DNA from: an uncultured Lachnospiraceae bacterium | GTDB lineage: Bacteria > Bacillota > Clostridia > Lachnospirales > Lachnospiraceae | Length of the DNA stretch: 64,000 bases | Direction of reading: 5' to 3' | NCBI GenBank assembly: GCA_934385475.1 | Contig: CAKRPS010000009.1 | Coordinates: 1 to 64,000 of the forward strand | Shown: piece by piece, positions 9,068-16,528 of the stretch | Numbering within the stretch: position 1 is the stretch's first letter | Layout of the letters: each line of letters starts with the position of its first letter | Made by a program: the position numbers and the translations under genes | The notes under the pieces: model-generated | Seen by the model: the letters and a program-made list of their open reading frames with translations, nothing else | Databases searched by the model: none | What the model was told of the DNA's origin: nothing

Positions 9068-9304
9068 ATGAAATTGATGAACATTAGTGATCCGGAGAAG
9101 TTTTTTGAAGTAATCAATGAATGTAAAGGTACTGTGGAACTGGTGACACAGGAAGGCGACAGACTGAACCTGAAATCCCAGCTCACAAAATATGTTGCAT
9201 TGACCAAGCTCTTTGCAGATAATGCAATTCCGGAGATGGAGATCGTGGCACATGATCCCGAGGATGTAAACCGTCTTCTGGAGTACATGGTCGGTGGAAT
9301 GTAA
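9068..9304 (+). CDS. Small conserved cytoplasmic protein of unknown function
   Basis: 78 residues with mixed alpha/beta character (ISDPEKFFEVINECKGTVEL at the start). There is no signal or membrane segment. An AAAGAGAGG-type ribosome site, its own consensus promoter and its own terminator show that it is a genuine monocistronic gene. Similar short proteins occur widely in Lachnospiraceae and are sometimes mislabelled as polyA polymerase; nothing here supports nucleotidyl transfer. Confidence 0.75.
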   Translation: MKLMNISDPEKFFEVINECKGTVELVTQEGDRLNLKSQLTKYVALTKLFADNAIPEMEIVAHDPEDVNRLLEYMVGGM

Positions 9305-9336
9305 GATCTTTTGACAGTTAATTAGGCGGATGAAGG

Positions 9337-9366
9337 AAGAATCCTGTGAGAGCAGGATTCTTTTTC
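9337..9366 (+). terminator. Rho-independent terminator after the 78-residue protein gene
   Basis: AAGAATCCTG (9337-9346) pairs with CAGGATTCTT (9353-9362) around a 6-nt loop and runs into a T-tract. It separates this gene from greA. Confidence 0.85.
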
Positions 9367-9387
9367 CGATTATGGGTTCATGAAAAC

Positions 9388-9425
9388 ATGCGCAAAGAGC
9401 GTGCGCAGAAATGAGGATTAAGATG
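9388..9425 (+). repeat. 38-bp TGCGCA element, copy 1 (before greA)
   Basis: TGCGCA at 9389-9394 and 9402-9407 (7-bp gap), then 15 nt containing the ribosome site GAGGA, then the greA start codon at 9423. The element also encodes a peptide MRKERAQK ending in TGA that overlaps the GAGGA. Confidence 0.85.
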
Positions 9426-9923
9426 CACAATGAACTGACAGAACAGGACATTAAGAAAATGGAAGAGGAGATAGAATACCGGAAGCTGGTGGTGAGAAAG
9501 AATGCGCTGGAGGATGTGAAGGAGGCGCGTGCGCAGGGAGACCTGAGCGAGAACTTTGAGTATTACGCTGCCAAAAAGTTTAAGAATCAGAATGAGAGCC
9601 GTATCCGGTACCTTGAGAGAATGATCAAGACGGCGGTAGTTGTCTCGGATGAGTCGGCTGAGGACGAGGTCGGCATGAACAACACGGTGGAAGTCTTTTT
9701 TGAGGAAGACGGACTTACGGAGAAGTATAAGCTTGTGACCACCGTGCGCGGCAATTCGCTCGAGGGGCTGATCAGCACGGAATCGCCGCTTGGAAAAGCA
9801 CTTCTTGGACATAAGGTGAATGACCGGGTGTACGTGGAGGTAAAGCCGGGAATCGGCTACTATGTGGTTGTCAAGGCGATTGAGAACACTTCAGATGGAG
9901 ATGACAAGCTGAGAAGCTTTTAG
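9423..9923 (+). CDS. greA: GreA-family transcription elongation factor
   Basis: 166 residues from ATG 9423; an in-frame ATG at 9411 lies upstream of the GAGGA ribosome site and is rejected. The N-terminal coiled coil carries the diagnostic tip DLSENFEYYAAK, with the two acidic residues that GreA inserts into the RNA polymerase secondary channel to stimulate cleavage of backtracked RNA. The C-terminal half is the FKBP-like domain (SPLGKALLGHKVNDRVYVEV). It is slightly divergent from the usual 157-160-residue GreA and may be a second paralogue in this genome. Its ribosome site lies within the repeated element. Confidence 0.88.
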   Translation: MHNELTEQDIKKMEEEIEYRKLVVRKNALEDVKEARAQGDLSENFEYYAAKKFKNQNESRIRYLERMIKTAVVVSDESAEDEVGMNNTVEVFFEEDGLTEKYKLVTTVRGNSLEGLISTESPLGKALLGHKVNDRVYVEVKPGIGYYVVVKAIENTSDGDDKLRSF

Positions 9924-10010
9924 GCGCATAAATAAAAAACGTGCTTCATAGACTTTATTGAGATGTGACAAGCTGTGTCAGAGGAAACACATCAAGATGG
10001 AGGAAAGAGC

Positions 10011-12770
10011 ATGTACGAAAATAAACGGATATCCGAATTGCTGCGGATTCTGAAAACGAACGCCGAGAGTGGACTTGACGGACGGGAAGCATTAAAGCGC
10101 CGGGAACAGTATGGGCCGAACCGTTTGAAGGATCAGGAGCAGAAGACGATAGGACAGATGATTCTGGGACAGCTTAATGATCCGCTGATCCTGATCCTGG
10201 TGGTAGCCATGGCAATTTCCATGATGCTGAATGAATTTGGGGATGCGATCATTATCGTAGTGGTGGTAGCCTTAAATGCCACGGTGGGTATCATTCAGGA
10301 AGGCAAAGCCGGCCGGGCGGTGGAGGCGCTCAAGAAGATATCGAGTCCGCAGGCGACCGTCATACGTGATGGAGAGCGGATGAGGGTGGATGCCGATGAA
10401 CTGGTTCTGGGCGACATTGTCCTGCTGGAAGCCGGCAATATGGTACCGGCTGATCTGCGGCTGCTCGAATCGATCGGAATGTATGCGGAGGAATCGACCC
10501 TGACCGGGGAGTCTGTTCCGGTAGAGAAAAAGGCAGAGTATGTCGAGGAGGGACAACCGGATAACAGCGTTCCCAATATGGTCTATATGTCTACCTACAT
10601 TACCAAGGGCAGAGGCAAGGGGGTCGTGGTATCGACCGGCATGGATACGAAGATCGGGCATATTGCGGATATGCTCCATGGAAAAGAAAAGCTCACGCCT
10701 TTGCAGGAAAAGCTGGGAGAGCTTGGAAAGGTACTGAGCTTTCTGGCAGTTGCCGTCTGTGTATTGTTGTTTCTGGTAGCGGTATTCCAGAAACGGAATG
10801 TGGGAGAGATGTTGCTGACCTCGGTGTCTCTGGCGGTTGCGGCGGTGCCGGAGGGGCTTCCGGCGATCGTTACGATCGTGCTCGCACTGAGCGTTTCCCG
10901 TATGGTCCGCGCAAGGACGATCGTGCGCAGACTGGCTTCGGTGGAAACATTGGGGGCTGTGGAGATTGTGTGCTCCGATAAGACCGGAACGTTGACACAG
11001 AACCGGATGACGGTGATGGAGTGCTGTCTGGAAGGAACCGTGTACGACCGGACAAAGCTGGCTGGTATGCTGGCGGGATGGGAGCATGCAGAAGGGGAGA
11101 ATTCTGCGGTGTCTCACTTTGTCAGAGGCAGTATTCTGTGTAACGATTCGGTACTTCTGGAGGAAGGAGAACTGGGAGACCCGACCGAGATGGCACTTGT
11201 GCATCTGGCGGATGATTCCGGGATACCTTACCGCAGGATCCGTGAAAAATATCCCCGTGTGGACGAGAGGGGATTTGACTCAGAGCGTAAGATGATGACC
11301 ACGGTGCACAGAATGCCCGGTGGAGAGCAGTTTTCCTATACAAAGGGTGCGGCAGAGAGGGTTCTTGGCGTATGCAGCAGACAGTACAGACAGGGAACGA
11401 TAACGAAGCTGGATGAACGCAGCCGTGAAGAGATTGAGAGAATGCAGCACAGGCTGATGCAGGAAGGCCGGAGGGTGCTGGCTCTTGCTATGAACCCGGA
11501 GGGCACAGCGGAGGAAAAAAATCTGGTTTTTCTCGGGCTGTGCAGTATGCAGGACCCAATCCGGCCGGAGGCGGCAGAAGCGGTGGCAGACTTTAAACAG
11601 GCCGGAGTCACAACGGTCATGATCACAGGCGATCACCCGGATACAGCGCTTTCGATCGCGAGGGAGCTTGGCATTGCGGAATCGGAGCAGCAGTGTATCA
11701 CCGGCAGGGAATTGGACCGTCTGAAGGAACACAGCCTGTTGCAGAAGCTTCCGGAATGTAAGGTGTTTGCCAGAGTGACACCGGAACATAAGGTACGGAT
11801 TGTGGAGGGTTATCAGAAGCTTGGTAAGACGGTTGCAATGACCGGGGATGGAGTGAACGATGCTCCCTCGCTGCAGGCAGCCGATATCGGAATTGCCATG
11901 GGAAAGAACGGAACCGATGTGGCGCGCGGCGCGGCAGACTTTGTCCTGATGGATGACAATTTTGCAACAATCCACACGGCGATCCGGGAAGGACGCGGAA
12001 TCTATGAGAATATCCGGAAATCAGTTCTGTTTCTGCTCTCCTCGAACCTGGGAGAGATCATTACAATGCTTGTGACGATCGTTGCGGGACTGCCGTCACC
12101 GCTCAAGGCCAGCTTTATCCTCTGGATCAACCTGATCACAGATTCACTTCCGGCGCTGGCACTCGGGGTGGATGACAATGAGACAGAGGCCCTGATGCGG
12201 GAGAGACCACGGAAGAAAGAGGACTCCTTATTTGCAAGAGGGGGACTGAACTGTGTGCTCTGTTATGGGTTTGTGATCGGAGGAATCAGTCTGGGGGCAT
12301 TTTTGAAGGTTCCCTATGACCGGATCCTTGCAGAAAACCTGCCTGTTAGTTTACATAATATACTGGAGGGGCTTAACATTTCTTCGGTGCTTGCCAAGGC
12401 GCAGACCCATGCCTTTACCGTGCTGGGGATCAGTCAGCTTTTTCATGCAGTCGGCATGCGGGATGTGAACAGATCGGTCTTTAAGATGAACCACAGGAGT
12501 AATCCTTACATGATCGCCGCCTTGGGGATTGGAATTCTTCTGCAGATGGCGGTGACGGAAATTGAACCCTTGATCGTGTTGTTTGGCACAGTGAGATTAA
12601 GTGGCATGGAGTGGATGCAGCTGATTGCCCTGTCCATGACGCCGATGATCCTCCATGAGCTGATGGTTGCGGTCTGTGCGGGACGAAGGAGAGAGGATAT
12701 GTCACAGGAGTGCGAGTACGGCCAGCAGGAGAAGAATCAGTCCGCTGAGCCAGGAAAGATCAATGCGTGA
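10011..12770 (+). CDS. P-type calcium-transporting ATPase, type II
   Basis: 919 residues from ATG 10011, preceded by GGAGGA; the GTG at 9975 is rejected for lack of a ribosome site. Order: cation-ATPase N domain, paired membrane helices, actuator loop with LTGES, the VPEGLPA motif in helix 4 (type II Ca2+ pumps), the phosphorylation site DKTGTLT, the hinge MTGDGVNDAPSL, and the C-terminal membrane domain. It exports Ca2+ or a related divalent ion. The last 69 bp overlap the convergent ytaF gene. Confidence 0.92.
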   Translation: MYENKRISELLRILKTNAESGLDGREALKRREQYGPNRLKDQEQKTIGQMILGQLNDPLILILVVAMAISMMLNEFGDAIIIVVVVALNATVGIIQEGKAGRAVEALKKISSPQATVIRDGERMRVDADELVLGDIVLLEAGNMVPADLRLLESIGMYAEESTLTGESVPVEKKAEYVEEGQPDNSVPNMVYMSTYITKGRGKGVVVSTGMDTKIGHIADMLHGKEKLTPLQEKLGELGKVLSFLAVAVCVLLFLVAVFQKRNVGEMLLTSVSLAVAAVPEGLPAIVTIVLALSVSRMVRARTIVRRLASVETLGAVEIVCSDKTGTLTQNRMTVMECCLEGTVYDRTKLAGMLAGWEHAEGENSAVSHFVRGSILCNDSVLLEEGELGDPTEMALVHLADDSGIPYRRIREKYPRVDERGFDSERKMMTTVHRMPGGEQFSYTKGAAERVLGVCSRQYRQGTITKLDERSREEIERMQHRLMQEGRRVLALAMNPEGTAEEKNLVFLGLCSMQDPIRPEAAEAVADFKQAGVTTVMITGDHPDTALSIARELGIAESEQQCITGRELDRLKEHSLLQKLPECKVFARVTPEHKVRIVEGYQKLGKTVAMTGDGVNDAPSLQAADIGIAMGKNGTDVARGAADFVLMDDNFATIHTAIREGRGIYENIRKSVLFLLSSNLGEIITMLVTIVAGLPSPLKASFILWINLITDSLPALALGVDDNETEALMRERPRKKEDSLFARGGLNCVLCYGFVIGGISLGAFLKVPYDRILAENLPVSLHNILEGLNISSVLAKAQTHAFTVLGISQLFHAVGMRDVNRSVFKMNHRSNPYMIAALGIGILLQMAVTEIEPLIVLFGTVRLSGMEWMQLIALSMTPMILHELMVAVCAGRRREDMSQECEYGQQEKNQSAEPGKINA

Positions 12771-13337
12771 GCGGGCGGCAAGTGAGCGCCCGATCCCATA
12801 GCCGGTCAGGAAGAAAAGATAATTCATGAGGGAGGCAAGCAGAAAGAGAAGAGGCCAGGGAAGGGTGGCCAGATGAAAGGCCATTCCGACCAGGATACTG
12901 TCCAGGGAAAGTGCCAGACTGAGAAGTAGTGCTTCTCCGGCAGATAAGATCTGACGGTCCTTCTGGTTGGCATCCTCCGGTGAGAGATAAATCGTAAAAA
13001 TAATATTGAGTTGTTTGATCTTACAGCCCCAGTTTTTTGCAAGACTGGGGTATTTTGCGGCCAGATACCGGATCAGACTCTCCAGCAGCTTCTCACAGCC
13101 CATAAACAGGAGCAGGGCAAAGGACAGAAGACCGATGGTTTTTTCCGAAAAGAAGAGACACAGGAGTGTTCCCAGCTGATTGGACAGTGTGACAAAAAGA
13201 GCGGGAATCCCGATGAGGAAAACATAAGACAGAGGTTTGATATGAACATCACCTGTTCCGTAAGTCAGACCGGCTGTTATGGAGTCCACGGAAACAGCGA
13301 TCAGAAACAACAGGATTGCAAACAAAATATGCAGCAT
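12702..13337 (-). CDS. ytaF: YtaF-family sporulation membrane protein (MntP-like)
   Basis: 211 residues starting at MLHILFAILL; an upstream in-frame TTG start is rejected because it adds an unrelated tail and has no ribosome site. Six hydrophobic segments form two related halves, each with an aspartate in a membrane helix (AVSVDSITAGLTYG and ALSLDSILVGMAF). This is the pattern of YtaF and of the MntP manganese exporter. YtaF is expressed during sporulation in Bacillus, but its substrate is unsettled. It is convergent with and overlaps the Ca2+ ATPase. Confidence 0.87.
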   Translation of the reverse strand: MLHILFAILLFLIAVSVDSITAGLTYGTGDVHIKPLSYVFLIGIPALFVTLSNQLGTLLCLFFSEKTIGLLSFALLLFMGCEKLLESLIRYLAAKYPSLAKNWGCKIKQLNIIFTIYLSPEDANQKDRQILSAGEALLLSLALSLDSILVGMAFHLATLPWPLLFLLASLMNYLFFLTGYGIGRSLAARSRIDLSWLSGLILLLLAVLALL

Positions 13338-13425
13338 AGGACAAAACCTTTGTTGAATTTTACTATATAGTATGAAAAATAACAGGCCAATGCGAACAAT
13401 TTTGCTGTACGCGTACTCCAAAAAA

Positions 13426-13434
13426 TGGTATGAT
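13426..13434 (+). promoter_or_regulatory. Possible extended -10 promoter of the nuclease-thyA operon
   Basis: TGGTATGAT at 13426-13434 is an extended -10 motif 22 bp before the start. The palindrome GTACGCGTAC lies just upstream (13407-13416). There is no convincing -35. Confidence 0.35.
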
Positions 13435-13455
13435 AAAGTATCAGGAGGTATGCTT

Positions 13456-15057
13456 ATGGAGTTAATGTTTATTGGAGCGGATCACGAGGTAACAGGCAGC
13501 TGCCATTATCTTCGTGTCGGTGAAAAGAATATTCTGGTGGACTACGGAATGGAGCAGGGGATACAGGCTTTTGAAAATTGTGAACTGCCTGTGGATGCGG
13601 CTCTTATCGACTTTGTTTTCCTGACGCATGCGCATATAGATCATTCCGGCATGCTGCCGTACTTATACGCAAGAGGGTTCAGGGGGCAGATCCTTGCAAC
13701 GAAGGCAACCGTTGACCTGTGCAGCATCATGCTTCGTGACTGTGCCCATATCCAGATGCAGGAGGCAGAGTGGAAGAATCGTAAGGCGAAGAGAAGCGCA
13801 CAGAATGCGCTGGTGGAGCCTGTTTATACAATGGAAGATGCGGATGGAACGATCCGCAGACTGGTACCTTGTGAGTATGACCATATGATCGAGGTATGTG
13901 AAGGAGTGAAAATCAGATTTACCGATGTCGGACATCTGCTTGGTTCTTCCAGTATAGAGGTCTGGGCTACCGAGGGAGAGATTACCCGGAAGATGGTATT
14001 TTCAGGGGATATCGGCAATCTGGACCAGCCGCTGATCAAGGACCCGAAATATACGGAGGAAGCGGATTTCGTTGTGATGGAGTCAACCTACGGGGATCGT
14101 CTCCACGGTGCCGAGAAACCGGATTATATCGGGGAACTGACGAAGATTCTGCAGGATACCTTCGACAGAGGGGGCAATGTGGTCATTCCTTCCTTTGCAG
14201 TCGGAAGAACGCAGGAGATGCTTTATTTTCTGCGGCAGATCAAGGCGGAAGGCCTTGTAAAAGGACACGAGAATTTCCCGGTGTATGTCGACAGCCCCTT
14301 AGCGGTGGAGGCAACCGGTATTTTCCAGCAAAATGAGATGGAATGCTTTGATGAGGAAGCGATGGATATGATCTGGCAGGGAATCAATCCCATAACGTTC
14401 CCAGGACTTCAGCTTGCCATCACCAGTGACGAATCCAAGGCGATCAACTTTGAGAATACACCGAAGGTTATCATATCGGCGTCCGGTATGTGTGAGGCGG
14501 GACGTATCAGACACCACCTGAAACACAACCTCTGGAGACCGGAGTGTACCATTTTGTTTGTAGGTTATCAGGCAGTCGGGACGCTCGGAAGGGCCATCGT
14601 GGAAGGCGCTGAGGAGGTTAAGCTTTTCGGAGAGCCGATACAGATCCGGGCAAGGATTGAAAAGCTGGCAGGTATGAGCGGACACGCTGACAAAAACGGG
14701 CTGATCAAATGGGTGGAAGCCTTTAAGGAGAAGCCGAAGAAGGTTTTCGTCGTGCATGGAGAGGACTCGGTGTGCAAGCTTTTTACAGAGTGTCTCAAGA
14801 TTGAGCATGGAATAGATGCCTATGCACCCTACAGCGGAACAAGATACGATCTGATCAGTCAGGACTTCATCTACGAGGCAGAGCCTGTGGTTCTGAAGAA
14901 GAAGGCAAAGGCGGTATCCGATGTCTTTGCCAGACTGCTCGCCTGTGGACAGCGGCTTATTGCGGTTATCCATAAGAACGAGGGTGGAGCAAATAAGGAT
15001 CTTGCAAAGTTTGCGGATCAGATCAATTCCCTCTGCGATAAGTGGGATATCAAATAA
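13456..15057 (+). CDS. Metallo-beta-lactamase/beta-CASP ribonuclease, CPSF-like
   Basis: 533 residues from the second ATG of the cluster (13456), which lies 6 nt after AGGAGGT; the ATG at 13450 touches the ribosome site. MBL metal-binding motif: THAHIDHSG. Beta-CASP features: SFAVGRTQEML, SASGMCEAGRI, and the C-terminal GMSGHADKNGL and VHGE histidines. This is the family of YSH1/CPSF-73-like exonucleases and endonucleases with an RNA-specificity domain, not the RNase J1/J2 type. It likely processes RNA. The downstream thyA, folA and kinase genes follow closely. Confidence 0.9.
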   Translation: MELMFIGADHEVTGSCHYLRVGEKNILVDYGMEQGIQAFENCELPVDAALIDFVFLTHAHIDHSGMLPYLYARGFRGQILATKATVDLCSIMLRDCAHIQMQEAEWKNRKAKRSAQNALVEPVYTMEDADGTIRRLVPCEYDHMIEVCEGVKIRFTDVGHLLGSSSIEVWATEGEITRKMVFSGDIGNLDQPLIKDPKYTEEADFVVMESTYGDRLHGAEKPDYIGELTKILQDTFDRGGNVVIPSFAVGRTQEMLYFLRQIKAEGLVKGHENFPVYVDSPLAVEATGIFQQNEMECFDEEAMDMIWQGINPITFPGLQLAITSDESKAINFENTPKVIISASGMCEAGRIRHHLKHNLWRPECTILFVGYQAVGTLGRAIVEGAEEVKLFGEPIQIRARIEKLAGMSGHADKNGLIKWVEAFKEKPKKVFVVHGEDSVCKLFTECLKIEHGIDAYAPYSGTRYDLISQDFIYEAEPVVLKKKAKAVSDVFARLLACGQRLIAVIHKNEGGANKDLAKFADQINSLCDKWDIK

Positions 15058-15079
15058 GAAACAGGAAACGGAGATTACA

Positions 15080-15928
15080 ATGAGCGCAGCAGATCAGATA
15101 TTTATCAACATGTGCCGGGACATTCTGGAGAATGGAACCAGCACGGAGGGGGAGAAGGTAAGACCTCACTGGCCGGACGGAACAAGTGCCTACACCATCA
15201 AGAAATTCGGAGTGGTGAACCGGTACGATCTGTCCAAAGAATTTCCGATCATGACGCTCAGAAGAACGGCTCTCAAGAGCGCTACGGATGAGATATTGTG
15301 GATCTGGCAGCAGAAATCCAACAACATTCATGACCTGCACAGCCACATATGGGATGAGTGGGCAGATGCGGATGGTTCGATCGGAAAAGCCTATGGCTAT
15401 CAGCTTGGCGTGAAGCATCAGTACAAAGAGGGGATGATGGATCAGGTTGACAGGGTGATCTATGACCTGAAAAACAATCCGTTCAGCCGCCGCATTATGA
15501 CCAATATTTATGTACATCAGGATCTGCATGAAATGAATCTGTATCCGTGTGCCTACAGCATGACATTCAATGTGACACAGAAAAAGGGAGATGACAGACT
15601 TACGTTGAATGCCATTTTGAATCAGCGTTCGCAGGATGTCCTGACGGCGAACAACTGGAACGTAGTCCAGTATTCCGTGCTTTTGCATATGCTTGCACAG
15701 GTGTGTGATATGGAAGTGGGCGAGCTGGTGCATGTCATTGCGGATGCGCATATCTATGACAGACATGTGCCGATCATCAGGGAGTTAATTGAAAGGCCGA
15801 CGTATGACGCACCGACCTTCTGGCTGAATCCTGACATCAAGGATTTCTATCAGTTCACCAGAGAGGATGTAAAGGTAGAAAATTATGTGACGGGACCGCA
15901 GGTTGAGCATATACCGGTTGCAATCTGA
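15080..15928 (+). CDS. thyA: Thymidylate synthase
   Basis: 282 residues from ATG 15080. It makes dTMP from dUMP and methylene-tetrahydrofolate. Recognisable elements are the phosphate-binding Arg pair (SRRIMTNIY), the IWDEWAD segment, the catalytic Cys in NLYPCAYSMTF, NQRSQDV, the Asn in NNWNVVQYSVLLHM, and the His/Tyr of ADAHIYDRH. The residue after the catalytic Cys is Ala where most ThyA proteins have His. DHFR follows 44 bp downstream, the usual folate pairing. Confidence 0.94.
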   Translation: MSAADQIFINMCRDILENGTSTEGEKVRPHWPDGTSAYTIKKFGVVNRYDLSKEFPIMTLRRTALKSATDEILWIWQQKSNNIHDLHSHIWDEWADADGSIGKAYGYQLGVKHQYKEGMMDQVDRVIYDLKNNPFSRRIMTNIYVHQDLHEMNLYPCAYSMTFNVTQKKGDDRLTLNAILNQRSQDVLTANNWNVVQYSVLLHMLAQVCDMEVGELVHVIADAHIYDRHVPIIRELIERPTYDAPTFWLNPDIKDFYQFTREDVKVENYVTGPQVEHIPVAI

Positions 15929-15972
15929 GCGAATATACTTACAGAACAACACAGCAGAACAGGGGAGAGAAC

Positions 15973-16467
15973 ATGAATTTGATCGTTGCAGTAGATAACA
16001 ACTGGGCAATCGGGAGCAAAAACAGACTTCTGGTGTCCATACCGGCAGATCACAAGTTCTTCCGACAGGAGACAACCGGAAAGGTTGTGGTTCTTGGGCG
16101 GAAGACATTGGAAACGTTTCCACAGGGATTGCCGTTGAAAAACAGGACTAATATTATTATGTCAACCAATCCGGATTACCATGTGAAGGACGCGATTATC
16201 GTACACAGCAAAGAAGAGTTGCTGGAGGAACTGAAGAATTATAAAAGCGAAGATGTCTATATCATCGGCGGGGAGAGTGTGTACCGTCTGATGCTGCCGT
16301 ACTGTGATGTGGCGCACGTGACGAAGATCGATCACGAATATGAGGCGGATGCCTATTTTCCGAACCTGGATGAACTGGACGAGTGGGAGATCACGGCGGA
16401 CAGTGAGGAGCAGACATACTTTGACCTTGCATATGAATTTGTGAAGTATGAGAGAAAGAAGAGATAG
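15973..16467 (+). CDS. folA: Dihydrofolate reductase
   Basis: 164 residues, the usual length. N-terminal MNLIVAVDNNWAIGSKNRLL, the active-site acidic residue in IPADHKFF, the NADPH-binding GRKTLETFP and the C-terminal IIGGESVYRLMLP are all present. It regenerates tetrahydrofolate from the dihydrofolate made by ThyA. It follows thyA in the same direction after an AGGGGAGAG ribosome site. Confidence 0.95.
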   Translation: MNLIVAVDNNWAIGSKNRLLVSIPADHKFFRQETTGKVVVLGRKTLETFPQGLPLKNRTNIIMSTNPDYHVKDAIIVHSKEELLEELKNYKSEDVYIIGGESVYRLMLPYCDVAHVTKIDHEYEADAYFPNLDELDEWEITADSEEQTYFDLAYEFVKYERKKR

Positions 16468-16528
16468 GCAGGGCTTTGTGACTGTACAGAGGAAACAGGT
16501 ATAAAACGATAAGAGAGGGGAAAGGTAA

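Noticed and set aside
9411-9425. An N-terminal MRIKM extension for greA and similar extensions elsewhere (26931, 30676, 54003, 60620)
   Set aside because: The upstream codons are the ribosome-site segment of the repeated cassette, so the true starts are the second ATG in each case.
12702-13455. Possible manganese (yybP-ykoY) riboswitch near ytaF
   Set aside because: The divergent gap is about 118 bp, without the conserved motifs.
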